DNA from: Pseudarthrobacter sp. AL07
GTDB taxonomy: Bacteria; Actinomycetota; Actinomycetes; Actinomycetales; Micrococcaceae
Length of the DNA stretch: 64,000 nucleotides
Assembly: GCF_029960665.1 (NCBI RefSeq)
Contig: NZ_JASBRB010000008.1
Span: 55,283 to 119,282 of the forward strand
Direction: 5' to 3'
A program made the translations under genes and the position numbers. Of the stretch, positions 36,488-46,577 are shown piece by piece (the stretch's first letter is position 1; the number at the start of each line of letters is the position of its first letter). A model generated the notes under the pieces. The model ran no database searches. It was not told the DNA's origin and saw only the letters and a list, made by a program, of their open reading frames with translations.

Positions 36488-38596
36488 TCAGGCGTCGATC
36501 CGCTCCCGGTCCAGGCTGGAGGCGCCGGCGATGATGAAGTCTTTACGGGGGGCCACATCGGATCCCATCAGCAGGTCGAACGTGTCCTCCGCGTGCTTGG
36601 CATTCTCGATGCCCACTTTGCGCAGTGTCCGGTGCCGCGGATCCATGGTAGTTTCGGCCAGCTGCCCGGCGTCCATCTCGCCCAGGCCCTTGTACCGCTG
36701 GATCGGCTCCTTGTAGCGCTTGCCTTCCCCGGCCAGCCGGGCCAGGAGCACATGCAATTCCGTCTCCGAGTAGGTGTAGATCATGTCATTGGCCTTCTGC
36801 CCGGCGTTGATGACCTCCACCCGGTGCAGAGGCGGCACGGCAGCATAGACTCTTCCGGCGTCGATCATGGGGCGCATGTACCGGAAGAAAAGCGTCAGCA
36901 GCAGAGTCCGAATGTGCGCGCCGTCCACGTCGGCGTCGGTCATCAGGATGACCTTGCCGTACCGGGCCGCGTTGATGTCGAAGCTGCGGCCCGAACCTGC
37001 GCCCACCACCTGGATCAGCGCAGCACATTCCGCGTTGGACAGCATGTCTCCCACGGACGCCTTCTGCACGTTCAGGATTTTGCCGCGGATGGGCAGCAGC
37101 GCTTGGAAGTCCGAGGACCGCGCCAGCTTGGCAGTTCCCAGCGCCGAGTCGCCTTCCACAATGAACAGTTCGGAACGGTCGACGTCGTCCGTCCGGCAGT
37201 CGGCGAGCTTGGTGGGCATGGACGAGGTCTCCAGGGCGTTCTTGCGCCGCTGGGTCTCCTTGTGCACCCGAGCGGAAATCCGGGACTTCATCTCGCTGAC
37301 AATTTTTTCCAGCAATAGCGCTGAGTGGGCCTTGTCATTCCGGTTGGCTGAGTTCAGCTTCGCGGTGATCTCCTGCTCAACGACCTTCGCGACGATGGCG
37401 CGGACCGCGGAGGTGCCCAGGATCTCTTTGGTCTGGCCCTCGAACTGCGGCTCGGACAACCGGACCGTCAGCACAGCCGTCAGCCCGGCGAAGATGTCGT
37501 CTTTCTCAATTTTGTCGTTCCCGGCCTTCAGCTTGCGGGCGTTGGCCTCCACTGCTTTCCGGAACGTCTTAACCAGCGCCTGCTCGAAGCCTGACTGGTG
37601 GGTTCCGCCCTTGGGCGTCGCGATGATGTTGACGAAGCTACGGACGGTGCTGTCATAGCCGATGCCCCAGCGGAGCGCCACGTCCACTTCACAGTCGCGT
37701 TCAACCTCGGCGAGCTGGCTGTGCCCGCGCTCGTCCAGTACCGGCACGGTTTCCTTGAATTTGCCTGAACCGTGCAGCCGCCAGACGTCGGTGACGGCAG
37801 GATCGGCGGCCAGGAACTCGACGAACTCGGACAGGCCGCCGTCGTGGTGGAACACCTCTTCGTGGCCCGCCGTTTCACCGGGGGTCCCTGGCAGCCTGCG
37901 TTCATCGCGGACGGTGAGCTTGAGCCCCGGCACCAGGAAGGAGGTCTGCCGTGCCCGCGCGGCCAGTTCGTCATAAGAGAACTTGGCGTCCGGCGTGAAA
38001 ATCTGGCGGTCTGCCCAGTATCGGATCCGGGTCCCGGTCACACCACGCTTCGCCTTGCCTACCACGTCCAGCACGGAGCCGTCCACAAACGGCGCGAACA
38101 CTGCCGACGGGTCCAGCTTGGACCCCTGGTCCTTGAAGCGCCCCGGCTCGCCGCGCCGGAATGACATTTTGTAGGTTTTGCTGCCGCGGTCCACTTCAAC
38201 GTCCAGGCGGGCAGACAGGGCGTTCACCACGGAGGCGCCTACGCCGTGCAGGCCGCCGGAAGCCGTGTAGGACCCGCCGCCGAACTTGCCGCCCGCATGG
38301 AGTTTGGTGAAGACCACCTCAACGCCGGTGAGTCCCGTTTTCGGTTCCACGTCCACGGGGATGCCGCGGCCGTCGTCGTGAATTTCCACGGAGTTGTCCG
38401 CGTGCAGGATGATCTTGATGTCGTGGCCAAAACCGGCAAGCGCTTCGTCCACCGAGTTGTCGATGATCTCCCACAGGCAGTGCATCAGCCCGCGCGAATC
38501 GGTGGAACCGATATACATGCCGGGGCGCTTGCGGACGGCTTCGAGGCCCTCCAGGACAGAAAGATGCCGGGCGGTGTAATCGGAACTTGGTGCCAC
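36488..38596 (-). CDS. parE: DNA topoisomerase IV subunit B
   Basis: This 702-residue ATPase subunit is of a type IIA topoisomerase. The GHKL ATP-binding site shows EIIDNSVDEALAG, DDGRGIPVD and GGLHGVGASVVNALS. The transducer has KGGTHQSGFE, and the TOPRIM domain has FIVEGDSALG and MTDADVDGAHIRTLL, followed by QRYKGLGEMDAGQL. It pairs with parC. GTG start with AAGGAG at a spacing of 10. It ends in a short gap convergent with the M56 protease gene. Confidence 0.95.
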   Translation of the reverse strand: MAPSSDYTARHLSVLEGLEAVRKRPGMYIGSTDSRGLMHCLWEIIDNSVDEALAGFGHDIKIILHADNSVEIHDDGRGIPVDVEPKTGLTGVEVVFTKLHAGGKFGGGSYTASGGLHGVGASVVNALSARLDVEVDRGSKTYKMSFRRGEPGRFKDQGSKLDPSAVFAPFVDGSVLDVVGKAKRGVTGTRIRYWADRQIFTPDAKFSYDELAARARQTSFLVPGLKLTVRDERRLPGTPGETAGHEEVFHHDGGLSEFVEFLAADPAVTDVWRLHGSGKFKETVPVLDERGHSQLAEVERDCEVDVALRWGIGYDSTVRSFVNIIATPKGGTHQSGFEQALVKTFRKAVEANARKLKAGNDKIEKDDIFAGLTAVLTVRLSEPQFEGQTKEILGTSAVRAIVAKVVEQEITAKLNSANRNDKAHSALLLEKIVSEMKSRISARVHKETQRRKNALETSSMPTKLADCRTDDVDRSELFIVEGDSALGTAKLARSSDFQALLPIRGKILNVQKASVGDMLSNAECAALIQVVGAGSGRSFDINAARYGKVILMTDADVDGAHIRTLLLTLFFRYMRPMIDAGRVYAAVPPLHRVEVINAGQKANDMIYTYSETELHVLLARLAGEGKRYKEPIQRYKGLGEMDAGQLAETTMDPRHRTLRKVGIENAKHAEDTFDLLMGSDVAPRKDFIIAGASSLDRERIDA

Positions 38597-38623
38597 GGGT
38601 TGTGAACTCCTTCAGTGACGGAA

Positions 38624-38663
38624 CTGCGGGCGCTGCGGGCGCTGCAGGCGCTGCAGGCGCTGC
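38624..38663. repeat. 9-bp tandem repeat in the parE leader
   Basis: About 4.4 copies of CTGCRGGCG lie end to end, 28-67 bases upstream of the parE start codon. They would be transcribed in the parE 5' leader if the promoter is further upstream; copy number may vary between strains. Confidence 0.8.
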
Positions 38664-38869
38664 ATCAAGCCTAGTCGGCGCGGCAGCAGGCGGGTGGCTG
38701 CCACACGTGGCCAAGGCTGTGCGCGGCCCACTCGTTATCCTTCCGTGACGGAACCCTGCGCCTTGATCAATTCTTGTGGCTACGCGGACAGCGAACTTGA
38801 CCCGTCCTTGCGATGGAATTGCTACGAATACTGGTTACATAGACATACAGATCTACTAAGGAGGCCGAC

Positions 38870-39091
38870 ATGACAACAGCAGTGGCAGACCGCACACTCA
38901 ACGCACTGGACCGGTGCGATCGCTGCGGAGCTCAGGCATATGTCCGCGTTGTACTCGAGTCCTCCGGCGGTGAGTTGCTGTTCTGCGGCCACCACGCCCG
39001 TGCAATCGAGGCTACACTGAGGCCGCTGAGCTCCGACTGGCACGACGAGACGGGCAGGCTTCACGAGAAGGCTCCGGTGGCCGTCGACTGA
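38870..39091 (+). CDS. DUF7455 small zinc-ribbon-like protein
   Basis: This 73-residue protein contains DRCDRCGAQAYVRV and FCGHHARA, giving a CxxC...CxxH set likely to bind zinc. This matches DUF7455, a small actinobacterial family encoded beside sigA. Strong ribosome-binding site AAGGAGG lies before the ATG. A TTGACC at 38797-38802 could be the -35 element, but the -10 is not clear. Function unknown. A strong terminator follows 24 bases after the stop. Confidence 0.92.
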   Translation: MTTAVADRTLNALDRCDRCGAQAYVRVVLESSGGELLFCGHHARAIEATLRPLSSDWHDETGRLHEKAPVAVD

Positions 39092-39114
39092 CCAGGCGCA
39101 CCCAACCTTGCACA

Positions 39115-39158
39115 CCAAAGAAGAGGACTCCTCCAGCCGGAGGGGTCCTCTTCTTTGG
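39115..39158. terminator. Strong hairpin between DUF7455 and sigA
   Basis: A 20-bp stem with one G-T pair (39115-39134 with 39139-39158) closes on the 4-base loop AGCC. The arm ends AGAAGAGG/CCTCTTCTTT give a U-rich tail on the plus strand and, by symmetry, on the minus strand, so it can serve both convergent genes. Confidence 0.9.
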
Positions 39159-39265
39159 TACGGAGACCACGCATTGAATCCCAAAGCGGACAACGCAGGT
39201 CCCCTCCTCACCCCTCAACCCGAAGATGATGGGCGGAAGGTGACCCGCGCTGCCTGAGTCCCGAT

Positions 39266-40567
<1,302 letters not shown>

Positions 40568-40839
40568 AGAAAACCTTTCTAGCGGCGGTCTGTGGAATCA
40601 CCATACGGGCAACACCACTATGACCCTGTCAAGTCCGTGATGAATATCAGGTGCAACCACGGCCGGCAGAGTCTACAAGTAGAACTGCCGGGGCGGCCAT
40701 AATGTTCCCTGCTGGGCTTCATCATATGCACTTGATTCACGGACCCAACCGGGTCTCGGCAACCATTGTCTCACGGTTTTCCCCAAACCCGGCCTCAAAG
40801 CTGTCCCATCCCGGTCCACACGGGCAAGGCTACAACGGC

Positions 40840-42075
40840 TCAGGCTGCATCCGGTTCGAATTTCCGCCAGGCGGCTTCCTTCCGTGCAGCCCAGCCACAG
40901 AGGGTGCCGCGCCGCACCAGCTCAAGCATGAGTTCAGCCAACCGGTAGCCTGGTTGCTCCTCAAGGGCACGGCCGAGGTACGCGGCAGCGTACGACCCCC
41001 GCCCCCTGCACCACGCGATCCACCCACGTCCGGTCAGCGCGGCCGCACCGGCCTGACCGCCGCACGCCGACAGCTGTTCCAGCACTGCGTCAAGGCTGTT
41101 AAGGGTGTGCCAGGCAGGAACCACAGGGTCCAGCCCCAACAGGACTTCGCCATACCCCGGAATGCCTGGGATACCCTGACCGGCTGGCCCCCATCCTGCC
41201 GCTCCGGCTCCGGACGCTAGTCCGGAAGGTTCGAAGCCCAGGAGTGCAGGCCCCACCGGAGCCAGGATGCAGCCCGCATCGAAGATATCGAATTTCTCGG
41301 CACCCGCCAGGGCGGCCGCCTGACCGGCGGCGGCCATCACCAGGACGGCGTCACGCCAGGCCGGGACACGGAGCGACGCGCGAAGGTAGCCAATCTCGTT
41401 GACCGGCAGCACCTGACCAGGCACGTTGGCCAGCAGGGCCTCCCACTGGACCATCAGCTGGCCGAACTGGTCCCTGCTCCCCCGGCGCCGGTCCAGCTGC
41501 TCCGCCCACGTTTCCTCGTAGGCAAGGATGGCCGTCCGGTCCGCCCCGGAAAGCGTGGGCGGAGGGTGGGCACCGTCCTCTGGTGCGGGCCCGACGCTGC
41601 TGCCGCGGAAAACCATCTCGGCGTTGAGCATGCTGTCCCGGATCGCCTGAACGGACCGGCCCGGCGAGGGGCAGCAGGACGGGTCGGTGCAATAGGCATC
41701 ACGCCAGTAGGCGTCACCGACATACCAGGCGTCACGTACCGGCATGCCCGCGGCCCCCAGTTCCGACTGCAAGGCGTCAAGTAGCCCGCGGTAGGTTCCA
41801 GGTGGTTCCATCCAGCCGTCGTTGGTGAAGCAGGCCAGCAGGGCCGCGTCGGCATTCCCGTCAGCCCGGAGATAGTCCCGCACTGTGCGGGCGTAGTCCC
41901 GCGGGTCCGCGAGGGTTTCCGGGCCTGGAAGATCCAGCCTCAGGGTTGCTCCCAGCCGGTTCCCCTGCAGGGTCATGGCAACCAGGCTGTCGGCAGGCCA
42001 GTAGCCCAGGGAATGCGGAATGAAGCCGAGGATGTCTTCAGGGCCTCGGACGGTCAGGTGTTCTGAAGGTTTCAT
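40840..42075 (-). CDS. DUF4192 protein
   Basis: This 411-residue protein starts with HLTVRGPEDILGFIPHSLGYWPADSLVAM, the DUF4192 opening block. In the middle is the cysteine motif DAYCTDPSCCPSPGR, followed by GYLRASLRVPAWRDAVL and a C-terminal repeat-like region DPVVPAWHTLNSLDAVLEQL. The family is actinobacterial with no assigned function; the Cys cluster may bind metal. ATG 42075 fits the family start; the open frame to 42138 adds unrelated sequence. It is separated from sigA by 272 bases, in which I see no gene, only the sigA leader. Confidence 0.9.
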   Translation of the reverse strand: MKPSEHLTVRGPEDILGFIPHSLGYWPADSLVAMTLQGNRLGATLRLDLPGPETLADPRDYARTVRDYLRADGNADAALLACFTNDGWMEPPGTYRGLLDALQSELGAAGMPVRDAWYVGDAYWRDAYCTDPSCCPSPGRSVQAIRDSMLNAEMVFRGSSVGPAPEDGAHPPPTLSGADRTAILAYEETWAEQLDRRRGSRDQFGQLMVQWEALLANVPGQVLPVNEIGYLRASLRVPAWRDAVLVMAAAGQAAALAGAEKFDIFDAGCILAPVGPALLGFEPSGLASGAGAAGWGPAGQGIPGIPGYGEVLLGLDPVVPAWHTLNSLDAVLEQLSACGGQAGAAALTGRGWIAWCRGRGSYAAAYLGRALEEQPGYRLAELMLELVRRGTLCGWAARKEAAWRKFEPDAA

Positions 42076-42168
42076 GGTTCCAGCTTTGGCGCAGCGCGAA
42101 CGGCAGTGAAGCGCCAACTTGCCGTATGTGAAGAACACGCCTGGAAACCTGCCTGTGCAGGAAAGGTG

Positions 42169-43530
42169 TCAGTCTTTGCCCGCGCGGTCCTTGGACTCGG
42201 ATGGCTGGCGCCGCCGGGCCAGGTTGACCCGCCGCTGCTGCGCCATGGCCCGGAGGAGCGGCGGCACCACAACACCCTGCGCGGCCATTTGACGCCGTAC
42301 TTTGCGCCGGCAGACCAGCGTCATGGCGGCGCCGAAGCCCAGCAAAAGGAACTGCACGCTAAGTGCGATCCGGAACGGCTCGAGCCCGTAGAGGACGCCG
42401 CCGGAATAGCCGCTGGCCAGCAGGACGTCCAGCACGAGGCCGACCAGGAAGATCGCCACGAGGGCCGCGATGAAGCCGCCCACATTCACGATGCCCGTTG
42501 CGGTTCCGATCCTGTGCGCCGGATTAAACGTCCGCGCGAAATCAAACCCGATCATCGATCCTGGCCCCCCGATGGCCAGGACCACCACCAGGCACGCCAG
42601 CAACCACAGCGGGGAGCGGCCAGGCGTCACCAGCACGGCGGCCCAGGCAGCGGCCGTGGCCCCGGCGATGAGCAGCACCATGGTTGACCGGCGAAGTGGG
42701 TGGCGGGAAACGAACTGCCCGATGAAAGGGCCCACGGCCATCGCCGCCGCAACGTACAAGGTCATCAGGCCGGCCACGGTTGCTGCATCCAGGCCCTGTC
42801 CCGAGATCAGGAACGGATATCCCCAGGTCATGGCGAAGACCGTGCCGCTGAACTGGATGGTGAAGTGGCTCCACATCCCCAGCCGGGTACCCGGCTGGCG
42901 CCAGGCCCGCGCGAGCGAGGCGCCGGTGGCCTTCAACCCTTGCTGCGACTGGGGGGCGGGCGCACCGGGCGGGTGGTCCTTCAACAGGACCAGCACCAGC
43001 ACCACCGCCAGGCCCGCCATGCCCGCGAGCATCAGGAAGCCGGGGGTCCAGCCGAAGGAATGCAGGACGAAGGCGAACGGCAGCACACTGAACAGTTGCC
43101 CCAACTGGCCCGACATGCCCGTCAGCTGCGTGACCAGGGGAACCCGGGCAGGCGCGAACCACAGGGGAATGAGCCGGATCACGGAAATAAAGGTCATGGC
43201 GTCGCCGGCGCCCACAAGAACCCGCCCTGCCACACCGCCGGGGATGGTGTCGGCGAAGGCCAGCTGGAGCTGCCCAAGTCCCATGAGGACGGCCCCGCCG
43301 GCGATCATGATGCGCGAGCCGAACCTGTCCGCCAAGAGGCCGACGGGGATCTGCAGGCCTGCGTAGACCAGCAGCTGCAGCACCGTGAAGAAGGAGATGG
43401 CGGACGCGCCGGCATGGAACCGCTCGGTGGCTTCCAGCCCCACCACACCGAATGAGGTGCGCTGGGAGACGGCCACAAGGTAGGCGAAGATGCCGATGCT
43501 CCAGATCAGCCAGGCTCGGGGTGCAGTCAC
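42169..43530 (-). CDS. MFS transporter
   Basis: This 453-residue permease has 12 predicted spans. The major facilitator signature is present as GLLADRFGSRIMIAGG between helices 2 and 3, with RVLVGAGDAMTFISVIRLIPLWF in helices 4-5. It resembles bacterial anion:cation or sugar-phosphate-type MFS proteins, but the substrate cannot be assigned. GTG start at 43530 preceded by GAGGGG; a CATAAT at -12 to -7 is also present. Basic C-terminal tail. Lies 72 bases downstream of PAC2 on the same strand. Confidence 0.9.
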   Translation of the reverse strand: MTAPRAWLIWSIGIFAYLVAVSQRTSFGVVGLEATERFHAGASAISFFTVLQLLVYAGLQIPVGLLADRFGSRIMIAGGAVLMGLGQLQLAFADTIPGGVAGRVLVGAGDAMTFISVIRLIPLWFAPARVPLVTQLTGMSGQLGQLFSVLPFAFVLHSFGWTPGFLMLAGMAGLAVVLVLVLLKDHPPGAPAPQSQQGLKATGASLARAWRQPGTRLGMWSHFTIQFSGTVFAMTWGYPFLISGQGLDAATVAGLMTLYVAAAMAVGPFIGQFVSRHPLRRSTMVLLIAGATAAAWAAVLVTPGRSPLWLLACLVVVLAIGGPGSMIGFDFARTFNPAHRIGTATGIVNVGGFIAALVAIFLVGLVLDVLLASGYSGGVLYGLEPFRIALSVQFLLLGFGAAMTLVCRRKVRRQMAAQGVVVPPLLRAMAQQRRVNLARRRQPSESKDRAGKD

Positions 43531-43602
43531 CCCCTCATTATGCCCGGGCTGCTGCTCCGCCCCGGGCAGGCGTCTGCCAAGCGGACGCCGTGGGGCCGGC
43601 GG

Positions 43603-44541
43603 CTACGGGTGCGGGTTCTCGCGGGCCAGGTAGGCCTCTACTGCAGCGCCCAGCTCGTCCCCGTTCGGAAGTTCGTCATTTTCATCGGCCAGGAGCGAGC
43701 GCCGGACGGTCCCCTCGGCCTTCTCGTCGTACCGCTCTTCCAGCCGGGCGACAACCTGCTGCACATCTTCCGAGGCTGCGACCTGTTCAGCGATCTGGCG
43801 GCCCACTTCCCGGCCCGCCTCGCGCAGCCGGTCCGCCGGCAGCATCAGGGACGTCGCGGCACCGAGGAATTCAAGTCCGGCTACTGCGGCCGGCGGGTAT
43901 TCCGCGTCGGCAAGGTAGTGCGGAACGTGGATCACGTAGCCGGCAACATTGCGCTCAGCCTCCATCAGCCGCAGCTCCAGAATGTGCCCTACGGCAGCCG
44001 GAACGTCGACGGTGGGCTTCCAGACGGAAATGCCCTCGATCAGTTCCGGACGGTTGCCGTGGACGGTCACGCCCACGGGGCGTGTGTGCGGCACAGGCAT
44101 GGGAATGGAGTGGATCCAGGTCACCAGGTTCACGTCCAGCTTTTCCACAATGCCGACGACGGCGCGTGCGAACCGCTCCCATTGAAGGTCGGGTTCAAAA
44201 CCGGCCAGCAGCAGGAAGGGGCTGCCGAGCCCGTCCGTCAGCTTGTACAGCGCCAGCTTCGGCTGCTGGTAGTCCTGCAGATGATCCTCCACGAAGGAGA
44301 TGTGGGGCCGTCTCGAACGGTAGTCGATGAGCTGGTCAGCGTCGAACACAGCCACCGGCTCGGCGTCGAGGGTGTCCAGGAGCTCCGCATTGATCTGCCT
44401 CACCACGTGGCCGGCATCGGCAAAGCCGGTGAAGCCCATCACCAGGTTCAGCCCGCGGAGCGCCGGGCTGTGGAACAGCTCGATGTTGCTCGCATAGAGC
44501 GCATCGGGGTCCAGCAGGGAACCGGAAATCCGTTCAAGCAC
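43603..44541 (-). CDS. PAC2-family protein (proteasome assembly chaperone-like)
   Basis: This 312-residue protein is of the PAC2 fold: LVMGFTGFADAGHVVRQINAELL, LIDYRSRRPHI, LLLAGFEPDLQWERFARAVVGIVEKL, PVPHTRPVGVTVHG and GYVIHVPHYLADAEYP. The M. tuberculosis counterpart is Rv2714, a structurally solved actinobacterial PAC2 protein of uncertain role. GTG start with AAAGGA eight bases upstream. Its C-terminal 60 residues are helical and acidic. Confidence 0.9.
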   Translation of the reverse strand: MLERISGSLLDPDALYASNIELFHSPALRGLNLVMGFTGFADAGHVVRQINAELLDTLDAEPVAVFDADQLIDYRSRRPHISFVEDHLQDYQQPKLALYKLTDGLGSPFLLLAGFEPDLQWERFARAVVGIVEKLDVNLVTWIHSIPMPVPHTRPVGVTVHGNRPELIEGISVWKPTVDVPAAVGHILELRLMEAERNVAGYVIHVPHYLADAEYPPAAVAGLEFLGAATSLMLPADRLREAGREVGRQIAEQVAASEDVQQVVARLEERYDEKAEGTVRRSLLADENDELPNGDELGAAVEAYLARENPHP

Positions 44542-44801
44542 GGCGTCGTCCTTTCAAGGAGTCGGGTGAATATCTTGTACAACACGTTCAGGCACCCGGG
44601 AATTCCGCCAGGCGGTGTGGCGCAGGTCTCAGGGGATTCCGCGGCCGATGCCCGCAGCGGCTACGATCGTGAATGGCCCGCCGGACGGGATTACCGGCAC
44701 CCCGGCGACGTCCCGATCGGACGGCCCCCGGATTTCCATGGCCGAGCGCCTGACATCCATACCAGCGCGAACAGCCTTTTCGAGAATTGAGGACTTACCC
44801 C

Positions 44802-46328
44802 GTGGTCAAGAATACTGAAATCAACCTTAGTACCCTCGCCAAGGACCTGAAGAGGACCCCCAGTGACGCCGTCGTCATCGGCGTGGGACAGGGATCGGAC
44901 GGCCCTATCCTGCTTGCGAACCCGCTGACCGCAAAATCGGCGGAAGCACTGACCGATTCCCTTAAGGTTCTGGGTGTCACCGGCGCCGCTGACCAGATCG
45001 TCCGGCTGCCCGGCCTCCCGGAAACGGGTACCGGCGTCCTGGTTCTCGCCGGTGTTGGCAAGGTGGCCGCTGGCCGTCCGCTCACCGAAGAGGCCCTGCG
45101 CCGTGCCGCGGGTTCCGCCGTCCGCCAGCTCGGTGGCCTGCCCACTGTTGTCCTCGCGCTCCCGACGGCGGGAGTCGCCGACGTCGCTGCGGTCGCCGAG
45201 GGTGCGGCCCTGGGCGCCTATTCCTTCACCGAGTACCGGTCGTCCAAGGACGGACTGAAGGAACCGGTCCGCAACGCGTTGATCTACACGGACGTTGCCC
45301 CCAACGATGCGCTTCGCGCCGCGCTGACGCGTGCCGGCCTGATCGGTCAAGCAGTTAACGCCACGCGCTCGCTGGTCAACCAGCCGCCCAGCCACCTGTA
45401 CCCCGAATCCTTCGCCGAGGCCGCCAAGGAACTGGCCAAGGGCCTGCCGGTCAAAGTGACTGTCTGGGACGAAAAGCGCCTCGAAAAGGAAGGCTTCGGC
45501 GGCATCATGGGCGTCGGCAAGGGCTCCACCCGCCAGCCCCGCCTGGTGAAGGTCGAATACGCGCCCGCGAAGGCGACCGCAAAAATCGCCCTCGTCGGCA
45601 AGGGCATCACGTTCGACACCGGCGGCATTTCCATTAAACCGGCCCTTGGCATGGGTGACATGAAGAGCGATATGGCGGGCGCCGCCGTCGTCCTTAACAC
45701 CGTGCTGGCGATCGCAGGACTGGGTCTGCCGGTGAAGGCGACCGCCTGGCTCTGCATCGCTGAAAACATGCCCTCCGGTGCAGCTTCACGGCCTGCTGAT
45801 GTGCTCACCATGTTCGGCGGCAAGACCGTGGAAGTGCTGAACACCGACGCCGAGGGCCGCCTGGTGATGGCAGACGGCATCGTCGCGGCGAGCCGTGAAT
45901 ACCCTGACGCCATCATCGACGTCGCCACCCTCACGGGCGCGCAGCTCATCGCCCTCGGCAACAGGACTGCGGGCGTCATGGGCTCTGACAGCGTCACCGG
46001 ACCGATCAAGGCCGCCGCAGACCGCGCGGGCGAACTGGTGTGGCCCATGCCGCTGCCGGAGGAACTGCGCCCGAGCATCGACTCCCAGGTGGCCGACCTC
46101 GCCAACATCGGCGAACGCCACGGCGGCATGATGACCGCGGCTGTTTTCCTGCGCGAGTTTGTGGGCAAGGGCAAGGACGGGGAACAGATTCCCTGGGCGC
46201 ACATCGACATCGCCGGCCCGTCCTTCAACAACGGAAGCCCCTACGGCTACACGCACAAGCAGGGCACAGGCTGCACCGTCCGCACACTGGTGGCTTACGT
46301 GGAGGACATCCTGGCAGCTGCCGCCTGA
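44802..46328 (+). CDS. pepA: Leucyl aminopeptidase (M17)
   Basis: This 508-residue cytosolic metallo-aminopeptidase removes N-terminal residues from peptides. The catalytic domain shows LVGKGITFDTGGISIKP, the Asp in MKSDMAGAA, and the family signature NTDAEGRLVMADG with the two-metal ligands and the bicarbonate-binding Arg. N-terminal macro-like domain precedes it. GTG 44802 is chosen because GAGGA lies 8 bases upstream; the frame could also open at TTG 44787. Confidence 0.96.
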   Translation: MVKNTEINLSTLAKDLKRTPSDAVVIGVGQGSDGPILLANPLTAKSAEALTDSLKVLGVTGAADQIVRLPGLPETGTGVLVLAGVGKVAAGRPLTEEALRRAAGSAVRQLGGLPTVVLALPTAGVADVAAVAEGAALGAYSFTEYRSSKDGLKEPVRNALIYTDVAPNDALRAALTRAGLIGQAVNATRSLVNQPPSHLYPESFAEAAKELAKGLPVKVTVWDEKRLEKEGFGGIMGVGKGSTRQPRLVKVEYAPAKATAKIALVGKGITFDTGGISIKPALGMGDMKSDMAGAAVVLNTVLAIAGLGLPVKATAWLCIAENMPSGAASRPADVLTMFGGKTVEVLNTDAEGRLVMADGIVAASREYPDAIIDVATLTGAQLIALGNRTAGVMGSDSVTGPIKAAADRAGELVWPMPLPEELRPSIDSQVADLANIGERHGGMMTAAVFLREFVGKGKDGEQIPWAHIDIAGPSFNNGSPYGYTHKQGTGCTVRTLVAYVEDILAAAA

Positions 46329-46341
46329 CCGGCTTTTGAAC

Positions 46342-46361
46342 TGTCACGCGGCTTTGTGACA
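46342..46361. promoter_or_regulatory. 20-bp inverted repeat between pepA and lpdA
   Basis: TGTCAC-N8-GTGACA lies 13 bases after the pepA stop. It could be an operator for the lpdA promoter or part of a weak pepA terminator; there is no T run after it. Confidence 0.35.
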
Positions 46362-46577
46362 CCTCCGTGATTCCTTGGACACTACGCCGCGTGACTCTCA
46401 CCACAAGCGCCCCACAAACCCGACGGCAAGGTGGAGCATGTATTAGTGGTTCGCTAAGGTGAACTCCGGTAGTCACAAATGAAAGGGAACTGTCCTGCTG
46501 GCATAATCACGGCAGGGAAGTTCCAAGACCAGATGATGCGTACTCTCGTGTCATCGTTCACGCGAGGGAGCGTTTTA

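Noticed and set aside
40673..40684. TCTACAAGTAGA palindrome upstream of sigA as a fifth BlaI operator
   Set aside because: The spacing between CTAC and GTAG is 2 bases instead of 5, so it does not fit the other four sites.
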